This document shows, one piece after another, positions 1 through 5,537 of a stretch of 6,040 bases of DNA; within the stretch, counting starts at the first letter, position 1; the number at the start of each line of letters is the position of its first letter. The position numbers and the translations under genes were made by a program. The stretch covers positions 1 through 6,040 of the forward strand of contig JAKAXG010000294.1 in NCBI GenBank assembly GCA_021827225.1, read 5' to 3'. Source of the stretch: Actinomycetes bacterium (GTDB lineage: Bacteria; Actinomycetota; Acidimicrobiia; Acidimicrobiales; Palsa-688). The notes beneath the pieces were generated by a model, which made no database searches, was not told where the DNA came from, and saw nothing but the letters and a program-made list of their open reading frames with translations.

Positions 1-217
1 CGTCGTGGCCGGCGACACGTGCCCGCCCTCCCGACGGCAACAACAAGGTGCACAGCATCCTCACCGTCGTCGACTTGCCAGCCCCGTTGGGTCCCAGGAA
101 CCCGTAGATCTCGCCCTCAGCAACCCGCAGGTCGACACCGTCCACGGCGACGAAATCGCCGAACCGGCGGACCAGGGCCTCGGCCGCTATCGCCTCCTCA
201 CCAGACACGGCCGCCAC
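1..217 (-). CDS. ABC transporter ATP-binding protein, DrrA type (N-terminal fragment)
   Basis: Only the first 72 codons are in the window; the gene continues past the left edge. The translation has the N-terminal part of an ABC ATPase: a beta-strand region with [14 protein letters not shown] (about residues 17-30), then a perfect Walker A/P-loop GPNGAGKST (residues 42-50), followed by [20 protein letters not shown]. The spacing and the 'CTLL.P..G.A.VAGHD' wording match the daunorubicin-resistance (DrrA) group of ABC-2 exporters, in which the ATPase pairs with a separate membrane permease to drive export of drugs, lipids or other hydrophobic compounds. The Q-loop, signature motif and Walker B lie outside the window, so transport direction and substrate cannot be read. 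The GTG at 217 gives the longest plausible start; a second in-frame GTG at 208 has a better-placed AGGGTGG just upstream and may be the true start. It lies about 33 bp after the DUF1254 gene on the same strand, so the two may be co-transcribed. Confidence 0.9.
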   Translation of the reverse strand, partial: MAAVSGEEAIAAEALVRRFGDFVAVDGVDLRVAEGEIYGFLGPNGAGKSTTVRMLCTLLLPSGGRARVAGHD

Positions 218-250
218 CCTACGGCCGCCGGCGCCGGGTCAACAGATTGC

Positions 251-1792
251 TCAGACCGGATGTCGGGCCAATCCGGGACAGCGCCACTGCGCCGCCACGA
301 CCTCCGGGTGGGGCCGGTACATGCGCAGGATGACGAACCAGCTCTCGCCGGCCGAGGTGGGCAGCCAGTTCGCCGCGGCCGGTCCGTCGGGCCGTGTCGG
401 CTGCAGGTGGATGGTGACGGCACCGTCAGCCTCGCGCTGCAGACCCTGCGTCCGGTCGCCGATGGAGTACCGGTTGGCCTCGTTGGGGATGAGGTTCATG
501 TCGCCGGTGTAGGCGGTCAGGGACCAGAAGGCGTCGACCGGTGGTAGCTCGTCTGCCCCGAAGCGGAGTTGGTAGTGACCCCGGGGGGACAGCTGGCTGC
601 CATCCGAGTCGGAGAAGTTGACCAGGTAGACGGCCTCGGCGGGGTCGTTGGCGACGATGCCCGCCAGGGACTGGTCGGCGGCACGCCTGAGGTAGTCGTC
701 GCCGAAGCGGCCCTCCTGGGCGGGGGGATAGCGCCAGCCGTTGACGATGGTCGCCCAGTCCCCGCTGAGGAACTGCCGGCGGAGCAGAGGCAGTCCGACC
801 GCGGCGGCGCGGGCCAGTTCCCTTTTCACCACTTCCGGCTGATCGTCGACGTCGAGGCCGGGTCCTACGCCTATCCGGGCGAACTGATCGAGCAACAGGG
901 CGTGGTGGTCGGGAGGCGGGTTCTCGGCCAGCACGGCGTTGAGCGCCTTCCACGGGGCGAGCGGGTCGTCCTTCGGATCCGGCGGCAGGTAGACGGCCCG
1001 CCGTTCCGGCACCCGGGCGGGCGGCTCACCCCACAGGCTGAGCGGAGTGAGCCGGTACCGGTCCTGCAGGGCCCGCACCGCCGGGACGTCGTCGGGTCCG
1101 TCGACCAGCGTCCGGCCCAGCACCAGCAACCACGGTGTGGGAGAAGGCTGCACCTTCTTCACGCCGTCGGGGAGCTGCCCCCGCCATCCGGGGCGGACTA
1201 TCGCATAGTGGCCGGCGTCTGTCCCGGTGGTCCGCTGGCCGACATAGGCGAAGTTGTCCGACGCGAAGGATGACAGCTCGAAGGTGAAGTACCGATCCCC
1301 CATGTCGGGATGCGAGAGGATCACCGGCTCGCGGCTCACGTCCACCCAGGCCAGCGAGTACAGGGTGTCGTTGTTGGGGCAACCGCCGTCGCGGTAGCGG
1401 GCGTCCATCAGGTCTCTCGCATGCCAGAAGTGGTTGACGGCGCCATGGGGAGAAGAGCCCGGCCGGTGGGCCTCCGCCACCCAATCGTGTCGAAGTCGGG
1501 CGTTGTAGATGTAGGGGTAGCCGTAGATGAACGCCTGCAGGCCCAGCGAGTAGGCGTACTCCGCCCGCCAGTCGTCGACCTGCCCGGTCAGAATCGGGAG
1601 AACGGTCTGGCGAATGACGGGGGCGGCGGCCTGCAGCCGGCGGGCCTGTCTGACCATGACATCGGGATGGCGGACAGCCGTGGCTGCGGCGCGTCCCGCG
1701 GCCGGGGCCAGCCGGCGAGCGGACTCGACGACGGTCCCGGGAACGTGCTCCACCGTCCGCGCACCTGCGTGACGCTGCGTGACCTGAGACAT
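251..1792 (-). CDS. DUF1254/DUF1214 domain-containing protein
   Basis: The product is about 513 residues and carries both halves of the DUF1254-DUF1214 family. The DUF1254 part covers roughly residues 85-215, with YGYPYIYN, NHFWHAR and PNNDTLYSLAWVDVSREPVIL-like blocks followed by RYFTFEL. The DUF1214 part covers roughly residues 385-497, with FWSLTAYTGDMNLIPNEANR, YSIGDRTQ, DGAVTIHLQP and NWLPTSAGESWF. Both domains are complete and in one frame, so the gene looks intact. The biochemical function of the family is not established, and I assign none. The first 75 or so residues are an Ala/Arg-rich extension with no convincing signal peptide or membrane helix. Two ATG codons stand in tandem (1795 and 1792). 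The Shine-Dalgarno GAAGGAG at 1799-1805 is 3 nt from the first and 6 nt from the second, so the second is preferred. The gene is divergent from the sigma factor and is followed closely by the ABC ATPase gene. Confidence 0.93.
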   Translation of the reverse strand: MSQVTQRHAGARTVEHVPGTVVESARRLAPAAGRAAATAVRHPDVMVRQARRLQAAAPVIRQTVLPILTGQVDDWRAEYAYSLGLQAFIYGYPYIYNARLRHDWVAEAHRPGSSPHGAVNHFWHARDLMDARYRDGGCPNNDTLYSLAWVDVSREPVILSHPDMGDRYFTFELSSFASDNFAYVGQRTTGTDAGHYAIVRPGWRGQLPDGVKKVQPSPTPWLLVLGRTLVDGPDDVPAVRALQDRYRLTPLSLWGEPPARVPERRAVYLPPDPKDDPLAPWKALNAVLAENPPPDHHALLLDQFARIGVGPGLDVDDQPEVVKRELARAAAVGLPLLRRQFLSGDWATIVNGWRYPPAQEGRFGDDYLRRAADQSLAGIVANDPAEAVYLVNFSDSDGSQLSPRGHYQLRFGADELPPVDAFWSLTAYTGDMNLIPNEANRYSIGDRTQGLQREADGAVTIHLQPTRPDGPAAANWLPTSAGESWFVILRMYRPHPEVVAAQWRCPGLARHPV

Positions 1793-1795
1793 CAT

Positions 1796-2044
1796 CGGCT
1801 CCTTCGCTCGGCAGATCTCTGAAGCTACGACCGACCCCGGGTGAAGCCATCCCCCGCTGGGGGTGACCGGCTGCGGCGGAGCCGAACCGCTCTACGCTGC
1901 TGTCGCGGTGCAGGCATTTTGTCGGGATCGGAGGATCTTTCTGAACCTTCTGCCCTCCTGCGGGCTCTCTAGAAGAAGCATGAGGCACCACGGCAGGAGC
2001 TCTGACGGTCGAACCGACCGACGTCGCAGGACCCGGGACGCCCG
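1796..2044. promoter_or_regulatory. Divergent intergenic region
   Basis: These 249 bases separate the leftward DUF1254 gene from the rightward sigma factor, so they must carry promoters for both. The stretch around 1911-1985 is noticeably richer in A/T than the flanking genes (CATTTTGTC, GATCTTTCTGAACC, TCTAGAAGAAG) and is the likeliest promoter zone. I cannot identify a convincing paired -35/-10 for either strand. GAACC, which resembles the core of ECF -35 elements, occurs at 1884, 1943 and 2011, but none has a clear -10 at 16-17 nt. A short hairpin CCCCC-GCT-GGGGG lies at 1851-1863. No convincing gene is present: codon third positions in the open frame across 1863-2048 are not G/C-biased as in the neighbouring genes. 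Confidence 0.5.
2006..2020. repeat. 15-bp perfect inverted repeat upstream of the sigma factor
   Basis: CGGTCG-AAC-CGACCG is a perfect 6-bp inverted repeat around a 3-nt centre, ending 24 nt before the GTG of the sigma factor gene. It could be an operator or a small hairpin in the 5' untranslated region of the sigma mRNA. In G+C-rich DNA such repeats arise fairly often by chance, so the regulatory role is only inferred from position. Confidence 0.35.
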
Positions 2045-2542
2045 GTGAGGTCCGATGACGACTTCGAGGACCTCTTCGGCCGGGAGTTCCCGCGCCTGGC
2101 CGGATACTGCACCGGCCTGGTCGGCGATCGGGAGCTGGGCTGCGATCTGGCCCAGGAGGCGCTGGCCCGGACCTGGGCCCGGTGGGCGGCCGTGAGCGAC
2201 CCGCGGGCGTACTCATACCTGGTGGCCACCAACCTGGCCCGCCGGCAGTGGAGGACCCGCACCCGCGAACAGCACGCCCGGACCGTCCTGGCCGCCGGCT
2301 CCGCTCAGCAGCCGGCCCCCGACGGAGTCGTCCGTGACCTGGTGGAACGCCTGCCCGACCGGCTGAGAGCGCCCACGCTGCTGCACTACTACGCCGACCT
2401 GCCGGTCGATCAGGTGGCCCGGCTTCTCCACCGGCCCCAGGGCACGATCCGGCGCCGCCTGCACGAGGCTCGCCGGGCCCTGGCCGGCCACCTGGTGGAG
2501 GGAACGGTAACGGCAGGCGGACAAGGAGGACCCCGGTCATGA
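2045..2542 (+). CDS. ECF-type RNA polymerase sigma-70 family factor
   Basis: The 165-residue product has the two-domain layout of an extracytoplasmic-function sigma factor, which redirects RNA polymerase to a small set of promoters. Region 2 spans about residues 7-73: DLFGREFPRLAGYCTGLVGD, then the region 2.2 core CDLAQEALARTWARW (33-47) and the region 2.4 helix DPRAYSYLVATNLARRQWR (52-70). After a linker, region 4 spans about 99-148, with LPDRLRAPTLLHYY and the helix-turn-helix LPVDQVARLLHRPQGTIRRR (119-138). The length is normal and no extra C-terminal domain is present. It resembles the short SigE-family sigma factors of actinobacteria, though the exact ECF group cannot be assigned by eye. 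The GTG at 2045 is the only reasonable start: an in-frame stop lies at 2003-2005, and a weak GGGA (2035-2038) precedes it by 6 nt. Its stop overlaps the start of the next gene (ATGA), so the membrane protein is probably its partner and is co-translated. Confidence 0.93.
   Translation: MRSDDDFEDLFGREFPRLAGYCTGLVGDRELGCDLAQEALARTWARWAAVSDPRAYSYLVATNLARRQWRTRTREQHARTVLAAGSAQQPAPDGVVRDLVERLPDRLRAPTLLHYYADLPVDQVARLLHRPQGTIRRRLHEARRALAGHLVEGTVTAGGQGGPRS
2523..2529 (+). promoter_or_regulatory. Strong ribosome binding site inside the end of the sigma gene
   Basis: AAGGAGG sits 9 nt before the ATG at 2539 and within the last codons of the sigma factor gene. It fixes the start of the downstream membrane protein and, with the 4-nt ATGA overlap, suggests translational coupling of the pair. 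Confidence 0.8.
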
Positions 2543-4215
2543 CAGGTGAGCTGTTCCCCCCCATCGAGCCGTCCGGGGGCTCCGACCAGGACCACCGGCT
2601 CCGCCGGGCACTGGACCGGGTGGCCCAGCTGAGGCGCCGGCGCCGCCGGGTGGGGGCTGCGGTAGCCATGACGGTGGCGGCGGCGGTGGCCGTTCCCCTC
2701 GCCGTCAGCGGTCACGGTCGCACAGCCGGGATCGAGGTGGCGACCGGCAGCAGCACCACCAACCCCGCTCCGCCGGCCCCGGCCGTCCCGGCGGTGACCG
2801 CCTCCCCCCACAGCGGGCTGGTCGGGGGCCAGAGAGTCCTGGTCGACGTCTCCGGGTTCCCGGCCGGCGCCACTATCGAGATCTCCGAGTGCCCCGGAGC
2901 GACCCCACCGGCTCGGATGGCCGACTGTGTCCAGCCGGCCACGTCCGCGGTCTACACGACGGGAGGCAGCCGGCGGTCCGTGCCGTTCGTGGCCGTGCCC
3001 GCCCTCGGTGGGACCGGTGGATCGGCCCCCACCGTGTGCCGGAACCAGTGCCTCCTCGTGGCCGTGGAGATCAAGTCCGAGTCGGGAGCACCCCCGGACC
3101 CGCCGCCGGCCGCCTCCACCCCGCTGTCGTTCGCGGCCGGCACCGGCGGCGGCCTGGGGGACTCGTCCCTGACGGATCTGACGTGGGTGAGCGCGACCGA
3201 CGGATGGGCCCTGGCCTCCCAGCCGTGCGATACCGGCACCTGCGCCCGACTGGCACACACCACCGACAGCGGATCCTCGTGGCACGCCATGGCCGACCCC
3301 CCGGCCTCGGTCGCCGACCTCTACGCAGGCGGTGGGTGCCCGACCGGCGGAGCCTGCGTCCGGGCGGTCCGCTTCGCCACCCCGGAGATCGGATATCTCT
3401 TCGGACCCGGTCTGCTGATGACCACCGACGGCGGCCGCACCTGGGCGCCCCAGCCCGGGCCGAAGGTGGAGGCGCTCACCGTCGACGGCGGCCGGGTGCT
3501 GCGCGTCGCCTACGACCACACCGGCTGTCCCGGTCCCTGCCACCCGGTGCTGCAGCAGTCTTCGGTCGGCTCCGCCACCTGGAGCACCGTGGTCGGATCC
3601 CTGGCCTACCCGGCGCGCAGCTCCTCCGCCCAGATCGCCGTGTCCGGCTCGTCGGCCGTCGTCGCCATGTACGGCAGCCAGGCCGGCCCGGTCAGCGCCC
3701 GGGCCGTCGTGTACCGCTCGACCGACTCGGGTGCCACCTGGACCCGGCGGGGCGACCCGTGCCCGACCGGCGCCGGACCCGGCGGTGAGATCGACCTGGT
3801 GGACCTGGCGTCGGGGCCCGACGGGCTCCTCGCCGGCCTGTGCCGGAGCCACGGGCAGGGTGACGAGTTCGAGATCACCTCGACCGACGGCGGGGGCAGC
3901 TGGACCCGCTCGGCTTCCCTACCCCACTCGTCGGGACCGCTCGACCTGGTCGCCGTTCCCGGCCCGTCCACCCTGGTGGTGTCGACCGGCGGCACCGGTG
4001 GAGCCGGCTCCTACACCGCCCGACTGCTGGTGTCCACCGACGGCGGTGGGCACTGGAGCACCGCCGCCACCGATCCCCAGCAACTCACCCAGAGCGGGAC
4101 CCCCGGGTGGCTGGGGTTCGAAACCCCGGCGGTGGGCCGCTGGATCGGCGATCCCCACGGCATCTGGGACACCACCGACGGCGGGCGGCACTGGAGGTAC
4201 CGGGCCTTCCCGTGA
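2539..4215 (+). CDS. Single-pass membrane protein with neocarzinostatin-like and BNR/Asp-box propeller domains; putative sigma-factor partner
   Basis: The 558-residue product has an N-terminal cytoplasmic tail of about 37 residues with a basic helix and an arginine run (32-37), then one hydrophobic helix (about 38-57), giving an inside-to-outside topology. A Pro/Ala/Thr-rich linker (about 70-86) leads to a domain at about 87-178 that reads like the neocarzinostatin/macromomycin fold: VTASPHSGLVGGQRVLVDVS, GFPAGATIEISEC, and four cysteines at 118, 130, 167 and 171. From about residue 208 to the end there are six Asp-boxes of the pattern S/T-x-D-x-G-x-x-W at 241, 295, 394, 448, 499 and 545, plus a degenerate copy at 341 (SSVGSATW), consistent with a BNR/YVTN-type beta-propeller. 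All 12 cysteines lie outside the membrane. The overlap with the ECF sigma gene suggests a membrane-bound regulator or sensor acting like an anti-sigma factor, but the tail is too short for, and lacks, a zinc anti-sigma HxxxCxxC motif. Ligand unknown; an enzymatic role is not indicated. Confidence 0.88.
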   Translation: MTGELFPPIEPSGGSDQDHRLRRALDRVAQLRRRRRRVGAAVAMTVAAAVAVPLAVSGHGRTAGIEVATGSSTTNPAPPAPAVPAVTASPHSGLVGGQRVLVDVSGFPAGATIEISECPGATPPARMADCVQPATSAVYTTGGSRRSVPFVAVPALGGTGGSAPTVCRNQCLLVAVEIKSESGAPPDPPPAASTPLSFAAGTGGGLGDSSLTDLTWVSATDGWALASQPCDTGTCARLAHTTDSGSSWHAMADPPASVADLYAGGGCPTGGACVRAVRFATPEIGYLFGPGLLMTTDGGRTWAPQPGPKVEALTVDGGRVLRVAYDHTGCPGPCHPVLQQSSVGSATWSTVVGSLAYPARSSSAQIAVSGSSAVVAMYGSQAGPVSARAVVYRSTDSGATWTRRGDPCPTGAGPGGEIDLVDLASGPDGLLAGLCRSHGQGDEFEITSTDGGGSWTRSASLPHSSGPLDLVAVPGPSTLVVSTGGTGGAGSYTARLLVSTDGGGHWSTAATDPQQLTQSGTPGWLGFETPAVGRWIGDPHGIWDTTDGGRHWRYRAFP

Positions 4216-4319
4216 CCTCCCCGACCGGGTCCAGCCCGCGCTCGGCTGACATCGCCCTGGACAAGGCCCAGGTCGGGATCACCAGCGACGTCCAGCTGTA
4301 CTGCGGCATCAATGACTGA
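4212..4319 (+). CDS. Small hypothetical ORF (35 aa) overlapping the propeller gene
   Basis: A GTG at 4212 overlaps the stop of the propeller gene (GTGA) and opens a 35-codon frame ending with TGA at 4317-4319. The translation begins VTSPTGSSPRSADIALDKAQ and ends VGITSDVQLYCGIND. I do not recognise it. The case for it is codon structure: 33 of 35 third positions are G or C, against about 20 of 35 first and 18 of 35 second positions. This is the pattern of real genes here and is not expected of a noncoding spacer. A GGAGG at 4193-4197 lies 14 nt before the GTG, rather far for a ribosome binding site, so translation may depend on coupling. It could be a third member of the sigma operon or the remnant of a longer gene. 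Confidence 0.4.
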   Translation: MTSPTGSSPRSADIALDKAQVGITSDVQLYCGIND

Positions 4320-4350
4320 CCGGCGCCGGGCCGAAGTGCGGGTGACCAGA

Positions 4351-4363
4351 CCATCGTCGATGG
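4351..4363. repeat. 13-bp perfect palindrome upstream of the desaturase
   Basis: CCATCG-T-CGATGG is a perfect inverted repeat with a single central base. It ends 6 nt before the possible -10 hexamer TAGAGT (4370-4375), a position where a repressor could block a promoter. It is a candidate operator; no regulator gene for it is in the window. Confidence 0.35.
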
Positions 4364-4434
4364 GGGGCGTAGAGTCGTCCTCGGCCACCGGAAAACGGCA
4401 CCAATACTGACAGGCCGTCGCCCCTACCGGTGCA

Positions 4435-4456
4435 GGGTTCGACACGCAGCGAACCC
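4435..4456. promoter_or_regulatory. Inverted repeat abutting the desaturase ribosome binding site
   Basis: GGGTTCG (4435-4441) and CGAACCC (4450-4456) form a perfect 7-bp inverted repeat around an 8-nt centre. The right arm directly touches the Shine-Dalgarno GGAGG at 4457-4461. In RNA it would form a stable hairpin next to the ribosome binding site; in DNA it could be a dimeric regulator site. Which, if either, applies cannot be told from the sequence. Confidence 0.4.
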
Positions 4457-4468
4457 GGAGGTTGTGTC

Positions 4469-5419
4469 GTGGTGGCTCCCAGAACTTCGAGGCCGGGACC
4501 AGCGCGTCCCAGCCCCTCGGCGGCAGCGTCGCCTCGCGCGGGAACCGTCCAGGTCCTCAGCGCCCTCGTGCTGATCGGCCTGCCCTTCGCCGGGCTGGTC
4601 TGGGCCGCTGTGTGGGCGTGGGAGGGCAGTGTCAGCCCGATAGCGCTGGCCATCGCGGCCGGGATGTACCTGCTGACCGGCCACGGGGTATCGGTCGGGT
4701 TCCATCGGATGCTCACCCACCGCAGCTTCCGGCCATCCCGGGGTCTCAAGATCGCGTTGGCCATCGCCGGATCGATGGCCGCAGAAGGATCGGTGTTCAC
4801 CTGGGTGGCCCAGCACCGCCGCCACCACGCCTACGCCGACACCGCCGGCGACCCCCACTCACCGTGGTGCCACGGCACCGGGTTCCTACCGCAGCTGAGA
4901 GGCCTGTGCCACGCCCACGTCGGCTGGTTCTTCCGGTCCAACCCGTCCCATCCGGAACGGTGGATCCCCGACCTCCTGGCCGACCCCGACCTGCGGGTCG
5001 TCTCCCGGACCGCGACGCTCTGGGTGCTGCTGTCCCTGGCGCTGCCGACCCTGCTGGGCGGCCTTCTGACCGGCACCCTCGACGGAGCGCTGGCCACGCT
5101 GCTGTGGGCGGGCGCCGGACGGATATTCCTACTCCATCACGTCACCTGGGCGGTCAACTCGATCGGGCACATGTTCGGGAACCGACCCTTCCGCACCCGC
5201 GACAACAGCACCAACTTCGCCCCGCTGGCCCTCCTCAGCTTCGGGGACTCCTGGCACAACGCCCACCACGCCCACCCCCGTCTGGCCCGCCACGGGATCG
5301 ACCGCCACCAGGTCGACTCATCGGCCAGGCTGATCCGATTGTTCGAGCGGCTCCACCTGGCGTCCGACGTGAACTGGCCCAACCCGCACACCGCCAGACG
5401 TCGACTCTCACCGGCCTAG
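4469..5419 (+). CDS. Acyl-CoA desaturase (membrane fatty acid desaturase)
   Basis: The 316-residue product is a di-iron membrane desaturase of the stearoyl-CoA (delta-9) desaturase type, which inserts a cis double bond into fatty acyl chains using O2 and an external electron donor. All metal-binding positions known from stearoyl-CoA desaturases are present: HRMLTH (H79, H84), HRRHH (H116, H119, H120), NSIGH (N230, H234) and HNAHH (H263, H266, H267). Hydrophobic segments at about 26-50, 57-78, 93-110, 183-202 and 208-232 fit the usual membrane topology. There is no fused cytochrome b5 or reductase domain and none is encoded nearby, so the electron donor must come from elsewhere. The start chosen is GTG 4469, 7 nt after GGAGG (4457-4461). 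GTG 4472 is possible. A GTG at 4430 would add 13 residues but has no ribosome binding site and would put the inverted repeat inside the gene. Likely role: adjusting membrane fluidity. The exact double-bond position is not readable from the sequence. Confidence 0.94.
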   Translation: MVAPRTSRPGPARPSPSAAASPRAGTVQVLSALVLIGLPFAGLVWAAVWAWEGSVSPIALAIAAGMYLLTGHGVSVGFHRMLTHRSFRPSRGLKIALAIAGSMAAEGSVFTWVAQHRRHHAYADTAGDPHSPWCHGTGFLPQLRGLCHAHVGWFFRSNPSHPERWIPDLLADPDLRVVSRTATLWVLLSLALPTLLGGLLTGTLDGALATLLWAGAGRIFLLHHVTWAVNSIGHMFGNRPFRTRDNSTNFAPLALLSFGDSWHNAHHAHPRLARHGIDRHQVDSSARLIRLFERLHLASDVNWPNPHTARRRLSPA

Positions 5420-5447
5420 GACCGCGCCGACCCCGCGGCGTCCAGCC

Positions 5448-5489
5448 GGGGAGCACCGGCGGGCGGGAACGGGATCCGTAACGCTCCCC
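5448..5489. terminator. Possible stem-loop between convergent genes
   Basis: GGGGAGC (5448-5454) pairs with GCTCCCC (5483-5489), a 7-bp stem that encloses a smaller ACGG/CCGT hairpin (5469-5479). It lies between the convergent desaturase and glycosidase genes, where termination is expected. No T-tract follows, so intrinsic termination is uncertain. Confidence 0.3.
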
Positions 5490-5518
5490 CGACGGGAGGT
5501 CAGGCGGCGCTGCCCCGC

Positions 5519-5531
5519 TGACCCGGGGTCA
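5519..5531. repeat. 13-bp palindrome just past the glycosidase stop codon
   Basis: TGACC-CGG-GGTCA is a 5-bp inverted repeat with a 3-nt centre, starting 6 nt beyond the minus-strand stop codon. It may help end or protect the glycosidase transcript. No T-tract accompanies it on either strand. Confidence 0.25.
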
Positions 5532-5537
5532 CCACAG

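Larger units (their letters stand above)
4320..4468. promoter_or_regulatory. Leader region of the desaturase gene
   Basis: This 149-base stretch separates the small ORF from the desaturase and holds two inverted repeats, listed separately. A possible -10 element TAGAGT lies at 4370-4375, but no well-spaced -35 is visible, so the promoter is not defined. No gene is seen here. Confidence 0.4.

Noticed and set aside
1863..2048. 61-codon frame in the divergent intergenic region
   Set aside because: Third codon positions lack the G/C bias of the real genes, and no ribosome binding site or family is visible; only its last 22 codons are kept as a weak leader-peptide idea.
2539..2649. Zinc-binding anti-sigma domain in the cytoplasmic tail
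   Set aside because: The tail has no cysteine at all and is about 37 residues long, too short for that domain.
1026..2669. 547-codon minus-strand open frame across the DUF1254 start and the sigma gene
   Set aside because: Arg/Gly/Pro-rich translation without any family signature; it overlaps two well-supported genes and reflects high G+C content.
2410..3852. 480-codon minus-strand open frame opposite the propeller gene
   Set aside because: Gly/Arg-rich shadow of the propeller gene, which has clear repeated Asp-box motifs in its own frame.
4320..4329. CCGGCGCCGG palindrome as a terminator
   Set aside because: A hairpin would have a 2-nt loop and no T-tract follows; such palindromes are common in DNA of this composition.
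4435..4456. GGGTTCGA resembling a tRNA T-arm
   Set aside because: The repeat has an 8-nt centre and no acceptor, D or anticodon stems around it; it is not a tRNA.
4462..5481. Long plus-strand open frame overlapping the desaturase in another frame
   Set aside because: It is slightly longer than the desaturase frame, but its translation is low-complexity Arg/Pro-rich, while the desaturase frame holds all histidine boxes.
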